Assembly (NCBI GenBank): GCA_007121025.1 | Contig: SKMO01000133.1 | Location: 1-40,234, forward strand | Direction: 5' to 3' | DNA: 40,234 bases | Origin: Bacillota bacterium | GTDB taxonomy: Bacteria; Bacillota; TC1; UBA5767 | Shown here: positions 10,477 through 17,986 of the stretch, in pieces | How the letters are laid out: each line of letters begins with the position of its first letter | How positions within the stretch are numbered: the stretch's first letter is position 1 | Position numbers and translations under genes: made by a program | The notes under the pieces: model-generated | The model's database searches: none | What the model was told of the DNA's origin: nothing | What the model saw: only the letters and a program-made list of their open reading frames with translations

Positions 10477-10505
10477 AGGGTAGCCGATCTGTTCCCATCT
10501 GTCAA
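10477..10505 (-). promoter_or_regulatory. SDR gene promoter
   Basis: Perfect TTGACA (10500-10505), a 17-bp spacer and TACCCT (10477-10482) on the minus strand, 38 bp upstream of the SDR ATG. Confidence 0.5.
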
Positions 10506-10689
10506 TCTTTTTCCAGGGGACCAGGCAATCCGGATGGGCACCTCTCCGTTGACGCCCGGTGGTGCCCTCAACGGTTCGGTTCCGGGTTTTCCGATCATTG
10601 TGGTTAAAAAAAACAACGTCCCCTCAGCGCCACGGTCTTCCTGTCTTATCTGTGCCGTGCCTGCATCCCGGAGTGTCCCCGTACTCCAT

Positions 10690-11001
10690 TTAACTTCGCC
10701 CGGATGTTTTCCTGTATGCCCAGGTGAATGCAGCAGAGATGATCCCGAACAGAAGAATCACCGCCAGGAGAAATCCTGTTGGATTTTCAGTCGCATGTAT
10801 CCACAGGGGCTCATTGTGAGCCGGCCAGCTGGTCAGCCGGTTTGGATCAAACCACGTTTCCCGGTAAACGATGGCCCATGTCTGATAAACCTTGGACACA
10901 ATGAACCCCAGGACGATCCCCAGAAACACACCGAACGAATAGTCCAGTCCAGCCGTTGGTTTCCCGCTCTCTGTCTTGCCGCTTGCCTCTTGTCCGTTCA
11001 T
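10690..11001 (-). CDS. Small membrane protein of unknown function
   Basis: 103 residues. The N-terminus is hydrophilic (MNGQEASGKTESGKPTAG), followed by a helix at about 22-42 (GVFLGIVLGFIVSKVY), a Trp-rich extracytoplasmic stretch of about 35 residues, and a second helix near residues 77-94 (GFLLAVILLFGIISAAFTW). ATG 11001 is chosen because GGAGGG precedes it by six bases; the in-frame ATG at 11028 has no ribosome binding site. I do not recognise a family. It stands alone between the SDR and SLH genes. A run of eight T residues on the minus strand (10606-10613) downstream has no convincing stem. Confidence 0.65.
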   Translation of the reverse strand: MNGQEASGKTESGKPTAGLDYSFGVFLGIVLGFIVSKVYQTWAIVYRETWFDPNRLTSWPAHNEPLWIHATENPTGFLLAVILLFGIISAAFTWAYRKTSGRS

Positions 11002-11155
11002 CACTGTCCCTCCATGATTCTCTTTCATCGGATTGTCTAAGACCTATTCTACCATTTGCATCAAACCATAGAAAGGCGGTTTGGGACCTGGTGGTGATTT
11101 CCGGACACCAACCGACAGGGAGTAGGCTGGAAACAGGAACAGTTCCCCATTTCTG

Positions 11156-11190
11156 AAAAAAAGACGCCCCGGGACAGAGTCCGGGGCGTC
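11156..11190 (-). terminator. Terminator of the SLH protein gene
   Basis: A 10-bp stem (GACGCCCCGG/CCGGGGCGTC, 11163-11190) with an 8-base loop is followed on the minus strand by seven T residues. It starts 16 bp after the stop codon. Confidence 0.93.
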
Positions 11191-11205
11191 ACATCCTCAT
11201 CTCTT

Positions 11206-12771
11206 CTATTCAGCAACACTGACATCACGGGAATGCATCAGCCACTGACCGTCTCCCATCCGGTAGGTTACCGTCAGGGTGTAATCTCCGATCATGTCGG
11301 TCACTGTTTCCTGAACAAGCCGGACCGTCAGGGGATTCACCCGATGGAGACGATAGGGTTCATCCGGGATGCGGACCTGCAGCACCGGACCATCCCGGGG
11401 AACCAGGACCAGTTCGCCGTCCCGGGTTTCATAGTACGTCTCCACCTGTTCGCGGGCAAACGACCGGGTGGTCACAGCGGCCAAATGATCGATCACCTGG
11501 TCTTTGGTGTCAAAATCGATGACAACCCATCCTTCACCGGTTTCATGAAACAGCCGTTCCTCAAAAGCCTCTTCCAGGTCAAGGCTGTCTTGCGGGAGAA
11601 ACGCCACCTGGCTTCCCAGCCGTTCCGCCATGCGGGTCAACAACACGGCAGCTTCCGCACGGGTCGTTCCCCGTTCGGGACCGAACGTTCCGTCCGGATA
11701 ACCGCTGATCAGTCCCGCCCGGTAAGCCGTCTGGACGTATGCACGAAGCTCCGGTGAAATCTGCTGCCCGTCGGAAAAGATCTCATCAACACTGTCCAGC
11801 ACTGAAAGGTCCAGTGCCCGGACAATGATTTGTGTCATCTCTTCCCTGGTAATGGGCCGGTCCGTCCGGTCAAACGTGTCCTCTTCAATTAATCCCAGCC
11901 GGACTGCCTCATCCAGGTACGGCTGATACCAGGTCTCATGGTCTGGATCTCCTTCAAACCCCAGAGTTTCCACGGAGACGGTGACAAACTCAGCCACTGA
12001 AATGCTGCGGCCAGGGCCAAAGGTTCCGTCCGGGTATCCGGTCAGCAGGCCCATTGTCGTCAGCCGGCCAACCGTTTCATTGTACCAGTCCTCTGCCTCA
12101 ACATCCGGAAAGGCTGTGTCCAGCTCTGCACCTGTCGTTTCGTCAAACACCGCATAGTGAACGGTATAATCCTCTTCGTCACCACTCATCAGGCGTTCAA
12201 AGGACAACACGCCTCTGCCTTCGCCGATTTCACGTTCTTCATAGTAGCTGCTGTCCGGGTCTTCATAACGAATGGTGTAAACCCGGCTGCCCGGACGACC
12301 GGTGACACTGGTGATCGTGCTCTCCAGTGTCCGCTGTGTCCCGTCAGAACCGGTCACCTCCTGGGTCCAGCTCTGCCCTTCCACCAGCGGACCACGGACC
12401 AGTTCAATCCGGTCAAACTCTGAGTCCATCATGGTTTCTTCCTCTTTGACCTGCACCAGCAAATCATCGGTCACCCGGTATTCCATTCGGATGGAAAAAT
12501 CAGCGTCTGCTTCACCGCCGGACAGATCATGAACGTACCCAGTAAGGGTGTACACAGTCTCATCATGCAACATCCTAATGGAGTCTACCTGGATGTCGTG
12601 TCCGTAGTCCACAAAGCCAAGGACGCCCCATTGGTATCCTTCGTAGGCTGGGAGTAGATCGGGAATCTGTCCCGGTTCGTCCTGTGGTTCGGCCAGCACT
12701 CCCGAGGGCCCTGTCAGCAACGCAGCGGCAAACAGCAATGCAACCATAGCAACGAAAGCTTTCCTTTTCAT
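11206..12771 (-). CDS. Secreted protein with three central SLH domains
   Basis: 521 residues, acidic. The signal peptide is MKRKAFVAMVALLFAAALLT ending near VLA (about 27). Residues 30-215 form an unrecognised beta-rich domain. Three S-layer-homology repeats follow at about 221-271 (FPDVEAEDWY...TGYPDGTFGP), 280-322 and 331-385 (second GYPDGTFGP). Residues 390-521 form another unrecognised domain resembling a nuclear-transport-factor-like fold at its end. SLH repeats bind pyruvylated secondary cell wall polymers and anchor proteins at the surface; they are usually terminal, so a central position is less common. ATG 12771 is preceded by AAAGGAG, and upstream in-frame codons are rejected. It has its own strong promoter and a structured leader. 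Confidence 0.88.
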   Translation of the reverse strand: MKRKAFVAMVALLFAAALLTGPSGVLAEPQDEPGQIPDLLPAYEGYQWGVLGFVDYGHDIQVDSIRMLHDETVYTLTGYVHDLSGGEADADFSIRMEYRVTDDLLVQVKEEETMMDSEFDRIELVRGPLVEGQSWTQEVTGSDGTQRTLESTITSVTGRPGSRVYTIRYEDPDSSYYEEREIGEGRGVLSFERLMSGDEEDYTVHYAVFDETTGAELDTAFPDVEAEDWYNETVGRLTTMGLLTGYPDGTFGPGRSISVAEFVTVSVETLGFEGDPDHETWYQPYLDEAVRLGLIEEDTFDRTDRPITREEMTQIIVRALDLSVLDSVDEIFSDGQQISPELRAYVQTAYRAGLISGYPDGTFGPERGTTRAEAAVLLTRMAERLGSQVAFLPQDSLDLEEAFEERLFHETGEGWVVIDFDTKDQVIDHLAAVTTRSFAREQVETYYETRDGELVLVPRDGPVLQVRIPDEPYRLHRVNPLTVRLVQETVTDMIGDYTLTVTYRMGDGQWLMHSRDVSVAE

Positions 12772-12906
12772 CTGAATGCACTCCTTTCTCAGATCATCGG
12801 CCGGTACATCTGACACGAATTGAAATATGAAAAACAGGTGCGAATACACACCTGTTTTTTGTCCGGACATCGTTATCGTCCGATGTCCAAAGACCCGGCC
12901 GATTCT
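12772..12906 (-). promoter_or_regulatory. Structured 5' leader of the SLH protein gene
   Basis: The predicted 135-nt leader can form three stems. P1 pairs the first bases (12895-12903) with 12796-12804 over nine exact pairs (ATCGGCCGG/CCGGCCGAT). Inside it, P2 is 12865-12888 (GGACATCG/CGATGTCC, 8-base loop). P3 is 12830-12859 (11 pairs, ACAGGTG/CACCTGT core, 8-base loop), and its 3' strand ends in UUUUU like an intrinsic terminator. The ribosome binding site follows P1. The layout suggests attenuation or mRNA stabilisation. It does not match a riboswitch class I know. Confidence 0.45.
12830..12860. terminator. Bidirectional terminator-like hairpin within the SLH leader
   Basis: AAAAACAGGTG / CACCTGTTTTT with an 8-base loop gives a GC-containing stem flanked by T-runs on both strands. 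On the minus strand it lies between the SLH promoter and its start codon, so if it terminates it would act as an attenuator. Confidence 0.5.
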
Positions 12907-12912
12907 GCATCC

Positions 12913-12941
12913 ATCATATACTCATTGCCCATAAATGTCAA
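12913..12941 (-). promoter_or_regulatory. Strong promoter of the SLH protein gene
   Basis: Perfect TTGACA (12936-12941), a 17-bp spacer and TATGAT (12913-12918) on the minus strand. The predicted start near 12906 coincides with the 5' base of the leader P1 stem. Confidence 0.7.
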
Positions 12942-13018
12942 ATAGCCAGCGGTCTTATGGCCTCTTATATGACTGTTTTCACCTTGCCAGGGCCTTGGTT
13001 CGCCCTTTTCCCAGAGCC

Positions 13019-13050
13019 CTTTGTGTCAAGAATAATATCTTGACACAAAG
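13019..13050. repeat. 13-bp perfect inverted repeat upstream of the SLH promoter
   Basis: CTTTGTGTCAAGA (13019-13031) and its exact complement (13038-13050) flank a 6-base AT loop. It lies about 80 bp upstream of the SLH -35. It may be a regulator site or a weak terminator of the preceding minus-strand gene, but there is no T-run. Confidence 0.45.
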
Positions 13051-13235
13051 AGCACATGAACGGCCGGGATATCTACCGCACCTGCAGCCCTGGCCAGCCA
13101 GACTTTCAGGCAGGAGCAGGGTTCATTCATTATTCACAGGACCCCGGTTTCTTGCGTCAACATTCTTCACTTGACGCCGTTTCTTTGCTGGAAGGCCTTT
13201 CCTGCAGAACGCCGTGGTGTTTTCCCAGGCGATGC

Positions 13236-14432
13236 TTAGTCTTTATTGGCATAATGATCAAAATAACCCTGAATGTACACCACGGGGGTTCCCTTGTCTC
13301 CACTCCCGGATGTCAGATCGCACAGAGAACCGATCAGATCCGTCAGCCGGCGGGGCGTCGTGCCCTGGGCTTCCATGGCCCCGGTGAGATCCGTTTTCTT
13401 TTCCTCGATGTGTTTTGAAATGGCCTCCATCAGGGCCTCCCCCGTCAGACCGGCAAACTGATTGTCGGCCAGGTATTTGATCTTGATTTCATTGGGGGTA
13501 CCCTCCAGGCCGGACGTGTAAGCCGGGGACACCACCGGATCGGCCAGTTCCCAGATTTTACCGACAGGATCCTTGAACGCGCCGTCTCCATAGATCATCA
13601 CTTCCACAGCCTTGCCAGTGCGCTCCTTGAGCATGGCCTGGATCCGGTCAACCACCGGCTGGCAGTCCCGGGGAAACAGCTTGACCGTTTCCTCGGTGGC
13701 TTTGTTGGAACCAAGCAGTCCGTACTGGGGATTGTACCCGCTGCCCTCCACCGATGCGTTCAAAATTTCATCCAGACAGTGGACCGTCCGGGCACCGGCC
13801 GCCAGAAGCTGCCGCCTGGTGCGAAACCGGGTGTGAATATCACAGGCCAGCACATTCGGCGTGTGTTCCAGAATGGTTTTGGGCTGGTTGGAGAAGATAA
13901 TGGTGCAAAGGGCGCCCTCCTCTTCAATGATCGAACGGTAATAGGCGATGTAATCAATGCCCGTGAAGGGGTGAACCGTTTCACCAAAGGCCTCCCGAAA
14001 TGCCTCTTCCGTCAGGGCGTCTGTCCAGGGGCAGATGTTGTTGTCGTCCAACTGGTCCAGATCCACCAGATGGTTGCCGACCTCGTCAGACGGATAGCTG
14101 AGCATCAGAACAATGTGCCGTTTGCTCCGGGCAATGGCCCGCAGCAGGATCGCAAACCGGTTCCGGCTGAGGATGGGGAAGATCACTCCCATGGTGTCTC
14201 CCAGGAACTTCTCCCGCAAATCCGCCGCGATGGCGTCTACCGACGCATAATTGCCCTGGGCTCTTGCGACGACGGACTCCGTAATGCCAACCACATCCCG
14301 GTCCCGAAGGGAAAACCCCTCGTTCGCGGAGGCTTTCAGGATGCTTTCAACCACAATCTCCTCGATGTGATCCCCCTGATGCACGATGGGCGTCCGAATG
14401 CCCCTTGCCACTGTACCAACTACCCGCTCCAT
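13236..14432 (-). CDS. Coenzyme F420-0:L-glutamate ligase-like protein
   Basis: 398 residues resembling the long Bacillota branch of the F420-0:gamma-glutamyl ligase (CofE-like) family. Visible features are an N-terminal RGIRTPIVHQGDHIEEIV, GFSLRDRDVVGITESVVARA typical of the family start, VMIYGDGAFKDPVGKIWE, and a glycine/serine-rich C-terminus (TSGSGDKGTPVVYIQGYFD). CofE adds glutamate to F420-0 with GTP, but this longer branch occurs in organisms not known to make F420, and no other F420 gene is in the window. Its true substrate is therefore unknown. ATG 14432 is preceded by GGAAGGGG. It is monocistronic with a strong promoter overlapped by a dyad. Confidence 0.75.
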   Translation of the reverse strand: MERVVGTVARGIRTPIVHQGDHIEEIVVESILKASANEGFSLRDRDVVGITESVVARAQGNYASVDAIAADLREKFLGDTMGVIFPILSRNRFAILLRAIARSKRHIVLMLSYPSDEVGNHLVDLDQLDDNNICPWTDALTEEAFREAFGETVHPFTGIDYIAYYRSIIEEEGALCTIIFSNQPKTILEHTPNVLACDIHTRFRTRRQLLAAGARTVHCLDEILNASVEGSGYNPQYGLLGSNKATEETVKLFPRDCQPVVDRIQAMLKERTGKAVEVMIYGDGAFKDPVGKIWELADPVVSPAYTSGLEGTPNEIKIKYLADNQFAGLTGEALMEAISKHIEEKKTDLTGAMEAQGTTPRRLTDLIGSLCDLTSGSGDKGTPVVYIQGYFDHYANKD

Positions 14433-14534
14433 GTTGTTACCCCTTCCATTGCGCCCGCCTGACGGACGTTTCTGGCACGGGACCCCGCGGTTCCGTGCAT
14501 GTTGATGCTGCGTGCTGTTTTATTCCATTGAGCC

Positions 14535-14559
14535 AACGTTAACATTGTAGATTAACGTT
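14535..14559. promoter_or_regulatory. Operator-like dyad over the -10 of the F420-ligase-like gene
   Basis: AACGTTAA (14535-14542) and TTAACGTT (14552-14559) are exact complements separated by nine bases. The spacer contains the -10 of the promoter, an arrangement typical of a repressor site. No regulator gene is adjacent. Confidence 0.5.
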
Positions 14560-14572
14560 TTGGGGAAATCAA
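14544..14572 (-). promoter_or_regulatory. Promoter of the F420-ligase-like gene
   Basis: TTGATT (14567-14572), a 17-bp spacer and TACAAT (14544-14549) on the minus strand, about 110 bp upstream of the ATG. Confidence 0.6.
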
Positions 14573-14652
14573 GTGAACGGTCTGCAAGAGCCCCTCATAT
14601 AGTCCCGCAGATCTCTGCAGGTACCAGCCTCCTCCTGTTTGATGGATTCCGG

Positions 14653-15906
14653 TTAACGCCGGACCAGGCGGTAGATCCTGCCGTCAAAGGCACTCAGGTA
14701 CAGCTCTGCGTTTTCATCAAGCCCAAAGGATGAAATCCGAAGGTCCGTGTCCACCAGCAAATGATTGGCCGTGTTCCCTTCTTCGTCCACCCAAAGTCCC
14801 CAGACCAGCCCGGTGATAAAGTCACCGTAAACATAGGCGCCCTGCAAATGGTCCAGAGCCGTTCCCCTGTACACGTAGCCCCCGGTCACCGACCGCCCGA
14901 CGGGATGCAGGTATTCATGGACCGGAAGTTCAAGACCGGTGGAATCGCATCCCTGAGGGGGGCGGTAACACAGGGTTCCTTCCATGATGTTCCACCCGTA
15001 ATTGCCACCCTTTTCGATCAGGTTGATCTCCTCCACAGCGTTTTGCCCCACATCTGCGGCAAACAGCCGGCCGGTCGGGGGATCAAAGGAAAACCGCCAG
15101 GGGTTGCGCAGACCCCAGGCATAGATTTCCTCCCGGAATCCCTCCTGGTTGCCCGCAAACGGGTTGTCCGGGGGAATGGCGTAGGCACGGCCATTCCCCC
15201 GGCGGTTCACGTCAATCCGCAGGATATTCCCATGGAGGGTTTCCCGGTTCTGGCTATGGCCTAGGGGATCACCGGAACCGCCTCCGTCTCCGGTGGCAAT
15301 GTATAAGAATCCGTCCGGTCCAAAAGCCAGCTGCCCCCCGTTATGATTGGAAAACGGTTGGGCAAAGGTCAGTATCCGTTCTTCGCTGTCCGGGTCTGCC
15401 TGGTCACCGGATGCCCGGAAACGGGCAACAACGGTCCCTTCTCCATCGGTATAATTCACGTAGAAACGCCCGTTTTGCGAAAAGGCGGGGTGAAAAGCCA
15501 GGCCCAGAAGACCCATTTCGTTTCCGCTATCGTCAATCCGGTCCCGGATGTCCAGGAACACGGCCTTGTCCGGTTCCTGCCCCGGACGGACAGCGTGGAT
15601 CAGGCCTCCCTGTTCCACAACAAACAGCCGTCCGCTGTCATCTCCGGCCTGTTGTATATCCAGTGGCCGGACAAAGCTCAGACCGGGAAGCGCGTCTATC
15701 ACCGCATAGCGTTCCCGGACCTGTTCAGCTTCAGGAAACGGAGGATAGATCTCCGGTTCCTGGGGCCGCAGTGGTTCTTCGGCCGGCGGCGGTGGCGGCG
15801 GTTCAGCGGGTGGTTCTTCCGGAGTGCTTCCGGACTCCGGTGCACATCCGGACAACAGAAAGATCAGGGCCAGAGCGATCAACGGTCTTATCTGCATTCG
15901 TTTCAT
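14653..15906 (-). CDS. Lipoprotein PQQ-dependent sugar dehydrogenase (glucose/sorbosone dehydrogenase family)
   Basis: 417 residues. The lipoprotein signal is MKRMQIRPLIALALIFLLSG followed by Cys21. A Pro/Glu-rich linker (22-60) leads to a six-bladed beta-propeller of the soluble aldose sugar dehydrogenase type. Diagnostic segments are GLLGLAFHP, NHNGGQLAFGPDGFLYI, ATGDGGGSGDP, LRNPWRFSFDP, DVGQNAVEEIN and GGNYGWNIMEG. The family oxidises sugars outside the cell with PQQ, but many homologues have no proven activity and no PQQ synthesis gene is in the window. ATG 15906 follows GAGGAGG and creates the lipobox, so the longer frame is rejected. It is monocistronic and divergent from the hydrolase gene. 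Confidence 0.85.
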   Translation of the reverse strand: MKRMQIRPLIALALIFLLSGCAPESGSTPEEPPAEPPPPPPAEEPLRPQEPEIYPPFPEAEQVRERYAVIDALPGLSFVRPLDIQQAGDDSGRLFVVEQGGLIHAVRPGQEPDKAVFLDIRDRIDDSGNEMGLLGLAFHPAFSQNGRFYVNYTDGEGTVVARFRASGDQADPDSEERILTFAQPFSNHNGGQLAFGPDGFLYIATGDGGGSGDPLGHSQNRETLHGNILRIDVNRRGNGRAYAIPPDNPFAGNQEGFREEIYAWGLRNPWRFSFDPPTGRLFAADVGQNAVEEINLIEKGGNYGWNIMEGTLCYRPPQGCDSTGLELPVHEYLHPVGRSVTGGYVYRGTALDHLQGAYVYGDFITGLVWGLWVDEEGNTANHLLVDTDLRISSFGLDENAELYLSAFDGRIYRLVRR

Positions 15907-16092
15907 TAGATTGCCTCCTCTGTGCAGACCGGGAATCGGCTGCACACTACATTCTTCTACTCCCGGGCCGCACTTCCCTTGCTAAAACCGATGAAAATCC
16001 ATTTCCGTGCAAAGACCGGTTCCCAGGGGAACTGCCCCTGTCTGTTTCACGATCACTGTTCTTCCCTGATGAAACAGTTCTGCCCGAAGGAA

Positions 16093-16132
16093 GGGACAGA
16101 ACGGGACAGAAAACGTATCAGAACGAATCAGA
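16093..16132 (+). repeat. Ten-base phased direct repeats upstream of the hydrolase promoter
   Basis: GGGACAGAA occurs twice with a 10-bp period (16093 and 16103), followed by ATCAGA twice with a 10-bp period (16117 and 16127). The cluster ends 25 bp before the -35. Repeats on one helix face upstream of a promoter suggest an activator site. Confidence 0.4.
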
Positions 16133-16157
16133 CCGGCCACACAAAGAACACTCAGCC

Positions 16158-16185
16158 TTGCACTTCCTGTGGCTTCCGGTATAAT
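16158..16185 (+). promoter_or_regulatory. Promoter of the alpha/beta hydrolase gene
   Basis: TTGCAC (16158-16163), a 16-bp spacer and perfect TATAAT (16180-16185), about 190 bp upstream of the chosen start codon. Confidence 0.6.
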
Positions 16186-16373
16186 CTATACAATCATTGA
16201 TCATTGGGACCTGGTCATTCACCGGTTCTGAAAGAATCGCACTTGACCGGACAAAACCAACGCAAACAGTGGCCTCTGTTGGCGGCCGCCCCGGAACGCC
16301 TTGGCTGTGCCTTGGTCCTGAGCGCACTGAGCAACCAGGTGTACGCCTCGAAATGGAAAGGAGCTACTCACAA

Positions 16374-17174
16374 ATGATTTTGGAAAGCAAATGGGGTTCT
16401 GTCTATTATGAGGACCATGGAGGCGCCCAGGCACCCGTTCTGGTGTTTTGTCACGGGGTTTCCATGGACCACCGGACCTTTGATGCCCAGGTGCACCATT
16501 ATGCGAAAACCCACCGGGTGATCGTCTGGGACTATCCCGGTCATGGACAATCTGCAGCCCTGGACCCTGGCCAGCCGTTCTGTGAAACGGCCGCCCGGAT
16601 TCTTTGGGCCCTTCTGGACCACCTGCACATCCAAGAGGCCGTGTTGGCCGGCCAGTCCCTGGGCAGTGCAGTGATCCAGCTGGCAGCAACGGACCAACCT
16701 GTCCGGGTCCAGGCCCTGGTTCACATCAGCGGGCTGTCTCTGTATCCGCCGGTCTCTTCCAGCCTGCGCCTACTGGCCCCCCTGGTGTCCCCGATGATCG
16801 CTCTGTATCCATCCGGACGCATCTACCGAACGTTTGCCCGGCACCGGTCTCTGCTGGACAGCACCGCGGCCTACATGGAAGAGGTGTCCGCAAAAAACGG
16901 AAAACAGGTCATGAGCCAGGTGACCAAAGCCCTGCTGCGGACCATGGTCCGGGGTCTTGATGCCCCTCTTCCTCATCCGGCGCTCATCTGCACCGGAGAG
17001 CACGAAATGAAAGCGGTGCACGACCGGATTGTCCGGTGGGGACAAAGGGCTCAAGAGGGGCAACTGGCTGTGATTCCGGATGCCCACCATATTCTCAACA
17101 TGGACAATCCGGAACGCTTTCACCGGGTTCTGGATGACTTTCTGAACGCTCTGGAGAAAACGTCCAGCCCATGA
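16374..17174 (+). CDS. Alpha/beta-fold hydrolase
   Basis: 266-residue cytoplasmic hydrolase of the alpha/beta superfamily. The oxyanion-hole HG is at residues 27-28 (FCHGVSMDHRTF). The nucleophile elbow AGQSLG has Ser95, YPGHGQS is family-typical, and a C-terminal histidine (PDAHHILNMDNPERF, 238/239) completes the triad. The acid is probably Glu209 or Glu211 in CTGEHEMK. The substrate is unknown; the shape is like small-molecule esterases or lipases. The open frame continues to 16197, but only ATG 16374 has a ribosome binding site (AAAGGAG) and begins the fold. The next gene (LysE-type) follows after 77 bp with its own likely promoter. Confidence 0.85.
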   Translation: MILESKWGSVYYEDHGGAQAPVLVFCHGVSMDHRTFDAQVHHYAKTHRVIVWDYPGHGQSAALDPGQPFCETAARILWALLDHLHIQEAVLAGQSLGSAVIQLAATDQPVRVQALVHISGLSLYPPVSSSLRLLAPLVSPMIALYPSGRIYRTFARHRSLLDSTAAYMEEVSAKNGKQVMSQVTKALLRTMVRGLDAPLPHPALICTGEHEMKAVHDRIVRWGQRAQEGQLAVIPDAHHILNMDNPERFHRVLDDFLNALEKTSSP

Positions 17175-17199
17175 CAAAAATCGCGGTCCGGGTTATGAT
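17171..17199 (+). promoter_or_regulatory. Candidate promoter of the LysE-family gene
   Basis: ATGACA (17171-17176), a 17-bp spacer and TATGAT (17194-17199). The -35 overlaps the hydrolase stop codon. Five of six bases match at each element. Confidence 0.45.
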
Positions 17200-17251
17200 G
17201 GACTTGGATCGAAATCCGCTCTGCTTATGAAACCCCCTGAAGGAGATGCAC

Positions 17252-17887
17252 ATGCCACTCATTTTTGCTTCCTCCCTGTTGCTGGGCTTTTCCGGAGCCA
17301 TGATGCCCGGGCCACTGCTGACCTATACACTGGACAAATCTCTGAACACCGGCCCCCGAGCCGGGTTCGTCATCATCACTGGACACGCTCTGCTGGAGAT
17401 CACCCTGATTGGGCTGATCTTCCTGGGCTTTGACATTATCCTGCAGTCCGGACCGGCCCAGGTTCTCATCGGGATCGTAGGGGGACTGCTGCTGGTGACC
17501 ATGGGAGCCGATATGATCCGCCGGTCCCTGACCAACCGGATCCGGATTGAAGTGTCCGGGACCGGGGCCGGTACCAGAAGCATGATGCTGTCCGGTGCCC
17601 TGATCACTGCAGCCAACCCCTACTTTCTGCTCTGGTGGGCAGTCATCGGCCTGGGCTTTCTTGTCCAGAGCTACCGCCTGTTCGGGTTTGCAGGGGTACT
17701 GGTGTTCTATGCCGGACACGTCCTGGCCGATATCATCTGGTATGGGGCCATTTCGGTTGTTGTGGGCAACACCCGCCGGTTCATCCGAGAACGGCTTTAC
17801 CGGGGCATCATTGTGGCTTTGGGAGGCGTACTGATCTTTTTCGGATGCACGTTTTTCTACAACGCCCTGCAGCTTCTCATGGTCTGA
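17252..17887 (+). CDS. LysE/RhtB-family transporter
   Basis: 211-residue integral membrane protein with about six hydrophobic segments. It starts MPLIFASSLLLGFSGAMMPG, the LysE-family first helix with its conserved PGP motif (MMPGPLL). It has GPRAGFVIITGHALLEI after it and NPYFLLWWAVIG in the middle, also family-typical. Members export amino acids or related small molecules; the substrate is not predictable. ATG 17252 is chosen because AAGGAG lies six bases upstream; the ATG at 17246 is too close to it. A terminator follows immediately. Confidence 0.88.
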   Translation: MPLIFASSLLLGFSGAMMPGPLLTYTLDKSLNTGPRAGFVIITGHALLEITLIGLIFLGFDIILQSGPAQVLIGIVGGLLLVTMGADMIRRSLTNRIRIEVSGTGAGTRSMMLSGALITAANPYFLLWWAVIGLGFLVQSYRLFGFAGVLVFYAGHVLADIIWYGAISVVVGNTRRFIRERLYRGIIVALGGVLIFFGCTFFYNALQLLMV

Positions 17888-17891
17888 CACG

Positions 17892-17913
17892 CCCGCCGCC
17901 GGCGGGTTTTTTT
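17892..17913 (+). terminator. Terminator after the LysE-family gene
   Basis: Short GC stem CCCGCC/GGCGGG with a 3-base loop followed by seven T residues, five bases after the stop codon. Confidence 0.9.
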
Positions 17914-17986
17914 GTTGTTCCAGTCAACCAATCCATCGTCGTCTGCAGAGAATTGCCGCATATACGTGATAGGAAGTTGAAGGGTA

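Larger units (their letters stand above)
12907..13235. other. Intergenic region between the SLH and F420-ligase-like genes
   Basis: No gene was found in this 329-bp stretch. It holds the SLH promoter (12913-12941), a 13-bp perfect inverted repeat (13019-13050) and a weaker GCGTCAA/TTGACGC dyad near 13155-13180. None of the dyads has a T-run, so the end of the F420-ligase-like transcript is not clearly marked. Confidence 0.6.
15907..16373. other. Divergent intergenic region with repeats and a promoter
   Basis: 467 bp between the sugar dehydrogenase (minus) and the hydrolase (plus), with no credible gene. It contains an 8-bp inverted repeat CTGTTTCA/TGAAACAG (16042-16049, 16070-16077), ten-base phased direct repeats (16093-16132) and the hydrolase promoter (16158-16185). 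The hydrolase mRNA leader is about 180 nt with no obvious fold. Confidence 0.6.
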
